Shown here piece by piece: positions 8,401-16,200 of a stretch of 24,532 nucleotides of DNA. The stretch lies in IMG/VR virus record IMGVR_UViG_3300046003_002984, positions 1 to 24,532 of that record; one strand, given 5' to 3'. Both the position numbers and the translations under genes were made by a program. The notes under the pieces were generated by a model. The model had not been told where the DNA came from. It did no database searches and saw only the letters and a list, made by a program, of their open reading frames with translations. The number at the start of each line of letters is the position of its first letter. Position 1 is the stretch's first letter. Source of the DNA: a virus.

Positions 8401-10330
8401 GTTGACCTGTTGAATTGCATAATAGTGAAATGTCAAGGGCTCCACCGTTATCAGTTCTAAAAATTGTCTTATTGCTTGCAAATGCTACAGGATAAACCCA
8501 CGCCTCGTAAGTAAATGAACCTGCGCCAGCGGCAGAAACACTTGAATATATGCTATCACCAGTACCATCAAAGTATCCACTACCATATAGACTATAACTA
8601 CTGTTTGGCGTGAAGGGTTGGAATGATTTTATTGAAGTATTACCCGCAACTGTTACTGTAAATGCGTTTGTACTGTTATCAATGAAACGATTAGATTGGC
8701 TGGTTAACAAGCTTGTTGCTGAAGATGCAAAAGTGATATCTACATTTATTGTACTTGGATATGCGGCAGCAGAAGTTGAACCCGCATTGGTGAGTGGTGC
8801 AAGTGTGGGCGGGGTGAATGCACCAGTGTATACTGCTGTGCCTTTGACGATGCGTGCGTTAGATACATATCCAGTGACATACTCAAAATTACCGGCTCCA
8901 TTTCTACCAATAGCAACTATTTGCGTTGAGTCAGTTATGGCTAAACTTGCCATATTCAATGCAGTAGATTGAACTCCATTTACATATATATAAACACTGG
9001 CTCCGTTACGAACTCCTGCTATATGTACCCATGTATTTGCTGTAATAGCAGATGCTGCTGTAGCAAAATACATAGTACCACCATAGCCAACGCCAATTCT
9101 TGGTGTCCCGCTGTTTACATTAAGTACAAAACTCATAGAACCCTGAGAACCACCTGAATCACAGGTTCCAATTATTATTTGAGATCCGGATATTGTTGAT
9201 AAATTTACCCAGCATTCAATTGTAAAGTCACCAGCTGCCATAGTAAACGCAACATTATCCGGAACACTTATATAATCCCCGGTGCCATCAAAATAGTTAC
9301 TATAATAACCAGGACTATACGGATTAAAACTGTTTGGCTTTGTATCACCCGCAATCGTTACGGCAAAGTTATTTGTACTTGCATCATCTACAAAAGTTGT
9401 ACTTGCACCCGGTATCAATAATGTATTGTACTCAAAGTAGGGATCATTGGCTACTGTAATACTCCAATTGATAGTTCTTACCGCACTACGAGTTGTTGTC
9501 GCAGCCGTAGCAGTTAACAATGTGCTACTATCAGCTATCACAGTTGGTGTACCAGATATGTTTGAACCAGTTAATGTCAATCCAGTTGGTAGTGCATTAG
9601 CACTATAACTAACCGCATAACCAGCGGCATCTGTTGCACTTAATGCTACATTAGCTATAACACTATCTACCGCAGTGGTATATGTTGCGGCATTTGCTGG
9701 TGAAACCCAGGTAACAGCATCAACATTAATTGTTAAACTAAAACTTCTGGTGCTATCTTGTAATTGTGCGTCAGTTGCTTGGATTGTAAATGAATATGTT
9801 GTACTACTGCTATCTACTGGGGCTGTGCCAGTTATTACACCATTGGCATATAGGGTAGATCCAGTTGGTAAACTACCAGAATATAATGCATAAGTTATCG
9901 GGGCATCACCCGAAGCGATTACCGTATTTGATATACTTGTTGTCTCATAATAACTACCCAATGTACCGGCACTTGTTGTCCAAGTTGGTAACACGCTATA
10001 GATAATGCCAGGAATATATATTGCGGTACCACCATCTGAATTTACCACATAAATTGTATATGTGCCTGCACTTTTTGCAGGGCTGGTGAATGTTAATTGA
10101 TTTGGATTAACATAAGTTACCACTGCCACAGCACTACCATCAAATGTAATAGTTGCTCCTGCTAAAAAGCCAGTACCATTAATTAGAACAGTTTGTCCGC
10201 CGGCTGGATCTAACGCTGTATCATCTACCCCACCAACACTATAGCCAGAGATAGTCGGAGGTAAAGGTTTTAATGCGTTAATGACACTTACGCTAGTTAC
10301 AAGGTCATTTACAACTGACGTTATACTCAT
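5483..10330 (-). CDS. Giant adhesin-like protein with IPT/TIG, Ig-like and six LamG domains
   Basis: The protein has 1615 residues. An N-terminal IPT/TIG-type domain (about residues 24-110, with GGQTVLINGTGFLAGATITFDG) is followed by two putative Ig/cadherin-like domains (about 118-290, with LPTGSTL..GVITGTAP and LPTGLTLTGSNISGTPTV). Six concanavalin-A/LamG-type domains then begin near residues 350, 588, 798, 1018, 1245 and 1455. Each opens with FDG(T/S)GD followed by a (D/A)FT.E.W strand and closes with a G(Y)(V/L)(S/T)(N/D)xRI.KG motif. Linkers carry DNSTN.F...GN(T/S). LamG domains commonly bind carbohydrate, so surface-glycan binding by the virion is inferred. The gene overlaps the 109-residue gene by ATGA, so translation is coupled. 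No signal peptide or catalytic motif is seen, and no frame break interrupts the roughly 4.8 kb. Confidence 0.85.
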   Translation of the reverse strand: MSITSVVNDLVTSVSVINALKPLPPTISGYSVGGVDDTALDPAGGQTVLINGTGFLAGATITFDGSAVAVVTYVNPNQLTFTSPAKSAGTYTIYVVNSDGGTAIYIPGIIYSVLPTWTTSAGTLGSYYETTSISNTVIASGDAPITYALYSGSLPTGSTLYANGVITGTAPVDSSSTTYSFTIQATDAQLQDSTRSFSLTINVDAVTWVSPANAATYTTAVDSVIANVALSATDAAGYAVSYSANALPTGLTLTGSNISGTPTVIADSSTLLTATAATTTRSAVRTINWSITVANDPYFEYNTLLIPGASTTFVDDASTNNFAVTIAGDTKPNSFNPYSPGYYSNYFDGTGDYISVPDNVAFTMAAGDFTIECWVNLSTISGSQIIIGTCDSGGSQGSMSFVLNVNSGTPRIGVGYGGTMYFATAASAITANTWVHIAGVRNGASVYIYVNGVQSTALNMASLAITDSTQIVAIGRNGAGNFEYVTGYVSNARIVKGTAVYTGAFTPPTLAPLTNAGSTSAAAYPSTINVDITFASSATSLLTSQSNRFIDNSTNAFTVTVAGNTSIKSFQPFTPNSSYSLYGSGYFDGTGDSIYSSVSAAGAGSFTYEAWVYPVAFASNKTIFRTDNGGALDISLLCNSTGQLLSYDNSGTLLASTTTTLQLNTWAYVALVRNGTAMQIYINGVESRTGGSGTFSNNITYTQLDIGGRSTNGDESWNGYITDARYTKSAVYTTTFTPPSAPLTAIANTSLLTLQNNQSVNNSVFLDNSTNNFLVTRNGNTTQGTFSPYGGNWSNYFDGSGDYLSVPGNSVFAFGTEDFTLEVWLYANSISTGTFDRICATSDYNGSGFDWSLNTSTSFLYVGGTAYSIGSITTNTWHHLVYTRSGSVIRGFKNGNLSSYTTGASQNVVSVTQLYIGTGYSGTALNGYLSNLRIIKGSIPVAYQTSSTTTGTQIFTSPTSPVTDISGTSLLTCQSNRLIDNSTNNFAITKVGDTSVQRFSPFNPSIVTPTSYSGYFDGTGDYLNTPSNAAFGFGTGDFTIEAWYYFTGTIGTYQRPWWFGDDNDNIEINGSVLRVGGASQGTLITGGTTILANTWYHVALTRASGSYKLWLNGTQQGSTASNSYNSSARTFTIMATSGGSNPSTGYVSNLRIVKGVAVYTGAFTVPTSPLTATQSSGTNIAAITGTSTSLLTCQSTTFIDNSTNNFTISAFGNSQPTQQNPFGYTSATTNGYTASTIGGSGYFDGTGDFLQLLSAGTSFNMGTGAFTAEAWIYPLVSDTWQGGISTIGTFGTGFGFNITNTNKIRFTIGDSGSGTDLDSTASVLKNTWTHIAITRNSSGTMSVFINGGLQGTATSSANITNTECILGRGYLNLDLNLLNGYMTDVRVIKGTSLYTSNFVPPSAPLTAIQNTTLLTNMTGAGIYDAAMMNNMETVGDAKLSTAISKFGGSSMSFDGTGDYVIEPTNVNFGYGTGDFTIEFWLYLNTLGLQTIFSNLTADASVNPHIYYNSGLLYFTNSANRITGSTLSTATWYHIAVCRASGSTKMFINGTQSGSTYADTNNYGTTAPLGIGTYWRSGTPATTETFNGYLDDLRITKGYARYTSNFTPPAAAFPIY

Positions 10331-10656
10331 GTCAACTCTGACCCAAATAAGTTAAAACTAACTGTTGTTGTGTTAGCTCTAACTGTAATTATATCTGTTG
10401 TTGCTAATGTAATCCCAATAGTCATTGTAATACTATCATTAGCGTTTATATTGGTATCATACGATATATACTGTGGCGTTGCTATTGCTGCTCCAGCTGG
10501 CCTTACTGCAATTCTAAATGTTGCGGCACTTGCTGCCTGATTACAAATTACAAGTGTACTACAAACTGCTGATGTAGCAGAAGGTACTGTATACAAATCT
10601 GTGTTTGTGTTTGCAGCTGGGTTACTTTGCCCTAAAACTTTGTATGTGATTGCCAT
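10327..10656 (-). CDS. Small virion-type protein (109 residues)
   Basis: The protein begins MAITYKVLGQSNPAANTNTDLYTVP and ends ..VSFNLFGSELT. It is all beta in appearance, with an FRIAVRPAGAAI...YISYD core. I recognise this as a small conserved protein in many tailed phage genomes, usually next to tail fibre genes and annotated hypothetical or structural. Its AAGGAAA ribosome binding site lies 6 bases before the ATG and overlaps the stop of the upstream 481-residue gene. Its own stop overlaps the start of the LamG giant (ATGA). The tight coupling suggests it is made in proportion to that adhesin and could be its connector or capping partner, which is inference. Confidence 0.8.
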   Translation of the reverse strand: MAITYKVLGQSNPAANTNTDLYTVPSATSAVCSTLVICNQAASAATFRIAVRPAGAAIATPQYISYDTNINANDSITMTIGITLATTDIITVRANTTTVSFNLFGSELT

Positions 10657-10665
10657 GTTATTTCC

Positions 10666-12111
10666 TTATGCTCCCATTAACAAGAATGGACTTAATAAAT
10701 CCTGTGCTGTTATTCCACCTGGCGGAGCGTATGATATTTCTTTGGTCGATGTATTGTAATAAAGCACATTGGCTACATTACTAGTATCATTTCGTATCGG
10801 AGCAACTGTGAATGTATTGGCGGTGGTTTGATTTAAAGTAGCACCGGTTGCATTGATAATGATTGAGTTGGCTGCTTGGCTGGTAACACCAGCATTTGCA
10901 CCAATCGCTATCGAATTAGCACCTTGACTGGTAAGTCCAGCATTAGCGCCCAATTGAATTGTAGTGGTGTTAACTCTAAAGTTTGCGCCGTCCCAAGTTA
11001 AATTAGCCGTGCCACCAAATGAACCGGCATTGTTGAACTGAATATAGGTGTTTGATCCACCAGGGGTGCCACCGCCGCCACTCGCCAGTTCACGGATTTG
11101 AATCCCCATAGCGACAGCCGGTGCAGTAGTGAAGGTTAAAACAGCACCAGATACCGTGTAGTCTGTGGTAGGTACTTGAACAATGCCGTTTTCCATCACT
11201 AACACACTGTCAACCGTGACACCTGACGTAACAGTAAAGGTAGTTTGAACACCGTTACCCGTGTAAGTCCTGGTTATAAATGTACCGGATCCACCACCCC
11301 CGGCGCCACCACCCAATGCAAAGGTAGTTACTTCTATCTGTGCGCCAGACGATGGGGCAGCAGACATCGTTACATTTGCACTGGCTACGGTAAATGCGTT
11401 ATGTAATTGAGTTACACCATCGATGTTAACTTGTATGAAATTGTTACTGGTTGGTGTGGTGCTGAGAGTAAAGATAGTCTGTACACCATTACCAGTGAAA
11501 GTATCAATGGTGATATTACCACTGCTAGAAGTCCAAGTTAAGTTACCTGAACCATCTGTTGTTAACATTTGACCATTACTACCGCCGGTAATAACGACAT
11601 TTCCCACAGGCCCCAGATTACTAACACCAGTTACTTGTAATGTCCCGGCGACATTAACACCTGTACCAGTAAACTGTACAATGTTAGCGTTTCCAGAAAC
11701 ACCTACAGTTACGTTACCATTTGCACTAGCAATATTAACATTACTAGTACCATTGCTGATCGAGGCTCCACCTCCACCGGTTTGTGCTACCCAACTTAAA
11801 TTACCTAACCCGTCAGTGCTTAACACATACGCAGATGTACCACCGGTAATAACAACGTTTCCAACGGCGCCTAAATTACTTTTCGCTGCAACATTAAGAT
11901 TTCCACCTACATAAATATTACCGGTTATACCAACGCCGCCGGTGACCTTTACTGCACCAGTAGTTGTACTGGTGCTAGTTGCAGCGGAAGTAAAAGTAGC
12001 ATTGCCCGAAGCTGACAATGCGTTAGCAATAACATTGCCGTTACTATCAATTACAGTATTTCCGAGTTCTCCAAACGAAAATCCGTTTATTGAATTAAAG
12101 GTGGTTGCCAT
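10666..12111 (-). CDS. Modular repeat tail-fibre-like protein, 481 residues
   Basis: The N-terminus (MATTFNSINGFSFGE...VIDSNGNVI) belongs to the same cassette as the fibre genes starting at 16183 and 17133. It is followed by two copies of the ITGG...(L/M)(S/T)TDG.GNL(S/T)W module (about residues 85 and 175), two FTGNG-QT-FT(L/V) units (about 203 and 283, each with an IDGV/MENGI strand pair typical of phage fibres), a QFNNAGSFGGTANLTWDG element and YadA-head-like repeats (GANSIAIGANAG, about 392-415). It ends LLSPFLLMGA. A trimeric beta fibre is inferred. An AAGAGA element precedes the ATG, and a CTAAATA late-promoter candidate lies 9 bases upstream of the start codon. Confidence 0.8.
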   Translation of the reverse strand: MATTFNSINGFSFGELGNTVIDSNGNVIANALSASGNATFTSAATSTSTTTGAVKVTGGVGITGNIYVGGNLNVAAKSNLGAVGNVVITGGTSAYVLSTDGLGNLSWVAQTGGGGASISNGTSNVNIASANGNVTVGVSGNANIVQFTGTGVNVAGTLQVTGVSNLGPVGNVVITGGSNGQMLTTDGSGNLTWTSSSGNITIDTFTGNGVQTIFTLSTTPTSNNFIQVNIDGVTQLHNAFTVASANVTMSAAPSSGAQIEVTTFALGGGAGGGGSGTFITRTYTGNGVQTTFTVTSGVTVDSVLVMENGIVQVPTTDYTVSGAVLTFTTAPAVAMGIQIRELASGGGGTPGGSNTYIQFNNAGSFGGTANLTWDGANFRVNTTTIQLGANAGLTSQGANSIAIGANAGVTSQAANSIIINATGATLNQTTANTFTVAPIRNDTSNVANVLYYNTSTKEISYAPPGGITAQDLLSPFLLMGA

Positions 12112-12120
12112 ATTCTCTTA

Positions 12121-12127
12121 TATTTAG
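12121..12127 (-). promoter_or_regulatory. Candidate T4-like late promoter (CTAAATA)
   Basis: CTAAATA on the minus strand lies 9 bases before the ATG at 12111, in the 28-base gap between two fibre genes. If used, the transcript start would fall at about the ribosome binding site, leaving a very short leader. The match to TATAAATA is partial. Confidence 0.35.
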
Positions 12128-12139
12128 TTATGGCAATTA

Positions 12140-15100
12140 TCATAGGAATCTATATTGTGTAGTCCATACAGTTGAATTGCTGCTAGCGGGGGTAACCTGT
12201 AGTGCTATATTTGGTCCTGCTATGATATTTACAGTGATTGTGCCTGTACTCGTACCCAATCTTACAGTTCCAAATGTAGCATAATCAACCGTAGCTCCAT
12301 CAGTCACTGCTTGTACAGTAGCTATTGCATATTTTGATCCAGTTGAATCAGTGCTCTTCACTAGGAACTCGACTCCTGTAAATGTACTGCTAGAAACCGC
12401 AAAAGTTGCTAATGTTTGATTTGCACCAGTACCAGTGGTTGTTGTTGTGCTCCAAGATACTCCAGTATTACCTATTTCTAGCGACGCAGAGACAGTTGCA
12501 TTGTTCGCACTTATATTGCCGGCGGTACTAATATTGGCAGCACTTAGATTACCTAATGCAGTGATTGTACCATTACCAAAAGTTGTATTAGCAGTCGCAT
12601 TACCTACCACTAGTGTAGTTAGTGTGCCAACACTAGTAATATTGGGTTGAGCAGCAGTAGTAACGGTACCCGCAGTAGTTGCCGCACCACTTAAAGCACC
12701 TACGAATGTAGTTGCTATTAATGCGCCATTAGCTATGTTAGCTGAGAACCCGCTGTTTGCTGATAACGCATAATTAGCACTACTACTACCACTTATGAAT
12801 GTAGGGAAGAAAGTACCAGTAGTTTGTGCTGTTACAACTTCAAAATCAGTAACGTTAGCATAGTCAACATTTAAGTTGGCAACGCGAGTTGTGCTAGCTA
12901 CTGCGATAGGTGCTGTGCCAGTCGAAACATTTGATACCAAGAAACTAGCTGTTATGTTACCTGCAGTTGCAAAGTTACCACTAGTGGTTGTTCCTGTTAC
13001 TGCTAAACTAGACAGTGTACCAACACTAGTAATATTAGGCTGCGCATTAGTTGTAACAGTACCAGCAGTAGTAGCTGCCCCTGACAATGCACCTACGAAT
13101 GTAGTTGCTATCAATGCGCCGTTAGCTAAATTAGCTGATAATCCACTGTTTGATGCGTGAGCATAGTTACCTGTACTGCTACCATTTACAAATACTGGAA
13201 AGTATGTGCCGGACGACTGAGTAGTTACAACCCCAAAATCAGCAACGTTAGCATAGTCAACATTTAAGTTGGCAACGCGAGTTGTGCTAGCTACTGCGAT
13301 AGGTGCTGTGCCAGTAGCCACGTTAGATACAACAAAACTAGCTGTCAAGTTACCGGCAGTTGCAAAGTTACCACTAGTGGTTGTACCAGTGACTGCCAAG
13401 CTGCCCAATGTTCCAACGCTTGTTAAACTAGAAGTAACAACTGTTGATTTCAATACGGTACCACTTAAGTTTCCAGCGTTAGCTGTAATTGCTACGTTAG
13501 CAGCAGCAGATAGTTGACCTTGACCGTTAACAGTAAAAGTAGCGTTGTAATCCCCGTTACCGTATGCACCTGCTGTTACAGTAGTATTAGCGATACTGAA
13601 TACAGTACCATTTAATGCTAATCCAGTACCTGCAGTATATGTGCCTGCACCAGAGAATTGCACCCAAACAACAGGACTTGTTCCAACAGTAGTAACTGAA
13701 TCAGGCATTACCCAACCAGTATTGTCATAAACTGTACCCGCAGTAACGAATGTAAAGTCACCACCTGCCATTTCAGTTGGAGTATTAAAGTCATCAGCAC
13801 GTGTAATTACCGTTGCATTTGACCAAACATAGATACCATTATGTGCAGCATTTGCTTCATCCTTAACAAGAATACGTGTTCCAGATGATTGAACGTTAAC
13901 ACCGTCAATTAAATTGAAACTTCCTGTTGTTACAAGATTAGCTCCTACGCCACTTGCACCATTGTTATAAGTAATTGTACCACTGGTAATAGTTGATAGT
14001 ATGGTTGGAGTTGCAGCTTGACAACTATCGTGAGTATGTAACCCTTGAGCAACCTCGTCAACATATTTCTTTGTTGCCGCATCAAAGTCTGCTACAGGAG
14101 TAGCAACATTAGAGATTATAAAGTTACCAACGTTAACTGTACCAGTACCTGTAGGGGTTAAGTTGATGTTTTGATTAGATCCGGTTGCGGTTATTGTTAT
14201 ACCGGATGTTCTACCCACAATCAAATCAGTTATTAGATTTGCACTAGTTGTAATGTTTCCGGTTACTGCTAGGTCATTTAACGTACCAACTGAAGTAATG
14301 TTGGGTTGTGCCGCCGTAGTTAATGTACCCGCATAAAAGTTTGATGTGGTTAAGTTACCAAGATTAGCATTACCTGCAGAGAGATTCCCAGTAACAGCCA
14401 ACGCCGTTAGTATACCAACTGAAGTAATGTTGGGCTGTGCTGCGGTAGTTAATGTACCCGCATAAAAGTTTGATGTGGTTAAGTTACCAAGATTAGCATT
14501 ACCTGCAGAGATATTACCAGTAACAGCTAACGCCGTTAGTGTACCAACACTTGTTACATTTGGTTGAGCCGCTGTAGTTAACGTACCAGTAAATAACGTA
14601 GCTGATAGTGCTCCAGTGGCCGCATTAAATGATAAGTTTGAATTTGCTGCTTGTGCATAGTTACCTGTACTACTACCACTTACGAATGTAGGGAAGAAAG
14701 TACCAGTAGTTTGTGCTGTTACAACCCCAAAGTCAGCTACGTTAGCATAGTCAACATTTAAGTTAGCAACGCGAGTTGTACTAGTTACTGTGAGTGGTGC
14801 GGTGCCTGTTGTGACATTTGACACAACAAAGCTAGCTGTTAAGTTGCCTGCGGTAGCGAAGTTACCACTAGTAGTTGTACCAGTAACTGACAAGCTAGAT
14901 AGCGTACCAACACTAGTAATATTAGGCTGAGCAGCAGTAGTAACAGTACCTGCGGTAGTAGCTGCGCCACTTAATGCACCAATGAACGTAGTTGCTGTTA
15001 ATCCACCGTTAGCTAAATTAGCTGAGAACCCACTATTTGCTGCTAACGCATAATTAGCAGTACTGCTACCATTAGCAAATACAGGGAAATATGTACCAGT

Positions 15101-16183
15101 GGTCTGCGCAGAGACAACACCAAAATCCGAGACGTTAGCATAGTCAACATTTAAGTTGGCAACGCGAGTTGTGCTAGCTACTGCGATAGGTGCTGTGCCA
15201 GTCGAAACATTTGATACCAAGAAACTAGCCGTCACATTGCCTGCAGTAGCAATATTACCGGCAGATGCAGTGCCAGTTACGATCAACGCTGTTAGTGTAC
15301 CAACACTAGTGATGTTGGGCTGTGCTGCGGTAGTTAATGTACCTGCATAAAAGTTTGATGTAGTTAAATTACCAAGATTAGCATTCGCGGCTGATAAATT
15401 ACCGGTTGCAGCTAGTGTTCCGTCAATGTTAGCCCCGGTACTAGTTACAACTACAACATTAGCAACACCATTACTGCTTATATTAACATTACTATTAGCT
15501 GTAACAATAACATTACTATTACCATTGACAATTGAGGTTCCGGCAGCTATAACTAAACCTGTTAATAAACTACCGTTACCTGAAAAGAAGTTAGCTATAG
15601 CTAAATTACCAAGATTAGCATTACCTGACGAGATATTTCCCGTTACGTCTAACGCGGTTAAAGTACCAACACTAGTGATATTGGGCTGTGCATTAGTAGT
15701 TAATGTACCTGAAAAGAAGTTAGCTATAGCTAAATTACCAAGATTAGCATTACCTGATGATATGTTACCCGTTACTGCTAAGCTAGTCAGTGTACCGACA
15801 CTAGTAATATTAGGCTGAGCATTAGTAGTCAACACACCAGTAAAGAAGTTTGCAGTAGCTGAATTTCCTAGATTAGCATTAGTTGATACTATATTGCCAA
15901 GTACAGTGAGGATATTTAATGAAGAACTAAAGGTAAAGTTTGCGCTAGCTCCTAGCGCGCCATCGTTATTAAACTGAATCTGTGTGTTTGCACCTGCAAC
16001 CGCAGTAAAAGACCAAGCCGTTCCGTTGGCATACAGCAAATGGTCAGTTAGAACATTAGCGGCAGCTGCGTTTCCAGTGAAGGTTGCGTTACCGGTTGTA
16101 ATATCGCCGTTTGCTAATATTATATTAGCGGCAGTTTCACCTATTGAGAAACCACCGATTGAATTTAAAGCTCTAATTGCCAT
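12140..16183 (-). CDS. Large modular repeat tail-fibre-like protein, 1347 residues
   Basis: The start is set by AGAGGAA 9 bases upstream. The N-terminus (MAIRALNSIGGFSIGE) matches two neighbouring fibres. An ANTQIQFNNDGALGASANFTF element is followed by tandem 43-residue repeats (NANLGNL..NF..GTLTT.AQPNITSVGTL), two 131-residue modules, two further 43-residue repeats, and a DAATKKYVD domain (about residues 700-855, with ILVKDEAN..NGIYVW and DNTGWV). Two more 131-residue modules and a C-terminal beta domain of about 100 residues (VEFLVKSTD) follow. The C-terminal domain resembles that of the 310-residue protein upstream. I count nine AQPN(I/V)TSVG cores. The regular repeat length suggests a long trimeric beta-helical shaft with an inserted globular domain. 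No catalytic motif is seen. Fibre function is inferred from module similarity and position. Confidence 0.85.
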   Translation of the reverse strand: MAIRALNSIGGFSIGETAANIILANGDITTGNATFTGNAAAANVLTDHLLYANGTAWSFTAVAGANTQIQFNNDGALGASANFTFSSSLNILTVLGNIVSTNANLGNSATANFFTGVLTTNAQPNITSVGTLTSLAVTGNISSGNANLGNLAIANFFSGTLTTNAQPNITSVGTLTALDVTGNISSGNANLGNLAIANFFSGNGSLLTGLVIAAGTSIVNGNSNVIVTANSNVNISSNGVANVVVVTSTGANIDGTLAATGNLSAANANLGNLTTSNFYAGTLTTAAQPNITSVGTLTALIVTGTASAGNIATAGNVTASFLVSNVSTGTAPIAVASTTRVANLNVDYANVSDFGVVSAQTTGTYFPVFANGSSTANYALAANSGFSANLANGGLTATTFIGALSGAATTAGTVTTAAQPNITSVGTLSSLSVTGTTTSGNFATAGNLTASFVVSNVTTGTAPLTVTSTTRVANLNVDYANVADFGVVTAQTTGTFFPTFVSGSSTGNYAQAANSNLSFNAATGALSATLFTGTLTTAAQPNVTSVGTLTALAVTGNISAGNANLGNLTTSNFYAGTLTTAAQPNITSVGILTALAVTGNLSAGNANLGNLTTSNFYAGTLTTAAQPNITSVGTLNDLAVTGNITTSANLITDLIVGRTSGITITATGSNQNINLTPTGTGTVNVGNFIISNVATPVADFDAATKKYVDEVAQGLHTHDSCQAATPTILSTITSGTITYNNGASGVGANLVTTGSFNLIDGVNVQSSGTRILVKDEANAAHNGIYVWSNATVITRADDFNTPTEMAGGDFTFVTAGTVYDNTGWVMPDSVTTVGTSPVVWVQFSGAGTYTAGTGLALNGTVFSIANTTVTAGAYGNGDYNATFTVNGQGQLSAAANVAITANAGNLSGTVLKSTVVTSSLTSVGTLGSLAVTGTTTSGNFATAGNLTASFVVSNVATGTAPIAVASTTRVANLNVDYANVADFGVVTTQSSGTYFPVFVNGSSTGNYAHASNSGLSANLANGALIATTFVGALSGAATTAGTVTTNAQPNITSVGTLSSLAVTGTTTSGNFATAGNITASFLVSNVSTGTAPIAVASTTRVANLNVDYANVTDFEVVTAQTTGTFFPTFISGSSSANYALSANSGFSANIANGALIATTFVGALSGAATTAGTVTTAAQPNITSVGTLTTLVVGNATANTTFGNGTITALGNLSAANISTAGNISANNATVSASLEIGNTGVSWSTTTTTGTGANQTLATFAVSSSTFTGVEFLVKSTDSTGSKYAIATVQAVTDGATVDYATFGTVRLGTSTGTITVNIIAGPNIALQVTPASSNSTVWTTQYRFL
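12626..13345 (-). repeat. Tandem pair of 131-residue modules (copies 3 and 4)
   Basis: Two copies of the VSNV(A/S)TGTAPIAV...YANV.DF.VV...AQPNITSVGTL module start at 13330 and 12937. They are spaced exactly 393 bp (131 codons) apart. Third-position differences are scattered, but long stretches are identical. Boundaries are approximate. Confidence 0.8.
12852..12949 (-). repeat. 98-bp stretch identical to 15132-15229
   Basis: The 98 bases match 15132-15229 with no difference. The first 71 bases also match 13245-13315. It lies inside the 131-residue module of the 1347-residue fibre. Confidence 0.9.
14260..14580 (-). repeat. Tandem 129-bp (43-residue) repeats, inner array
   Basis: The taccaac element recurs with its last base at 14290, 14419 and 14548, a period of exactly 129 bp. 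Each unit encodes NANLGNLTTSNFYAG plus TLTTAAQPNITSVG. The first two copies are nearly identical at DNA level. Outer boundaries are approximate. Confidence 0.85.
14505..15229 (-). repeat. Tandem pair of 131-residue modules (copies 1 and 2)
   Basis: Copies start at 15217 and 14824, again exactly 393 bp apart. Copy 2 diverges in its last third (NLSFNAATGALSATLFTG in place of FSANLANG..). The second pair lies about 1.5 kb further along the gene, beyond the DAATK-YVD domain. Boundaries are approximate. Confidence 0.8.
15582..15910 (-). repeat. Tandem 129-bp (43-residue) repeats, N-terminal array
   Basis: A recognisable (g)aaaagaagtt element recurs at 15582, 15711 and 15840, a period of exactly 129 bp. 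The units encode NANLGNLAIANFFSG and TLTTNAQPNITSVGTL. The third copy is more diverged. Outer boundaries are approximate. Confidence 0.85.
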
Positions 16184-16200
16184 TTTAATGTTCCTCTTAT

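Noticed and set aside
12626-15910. CRISPR-like array
   Set aside because: The repeats are 129 and 393 bp long, in frame and coding. They do not have short repeats with unique spacers.
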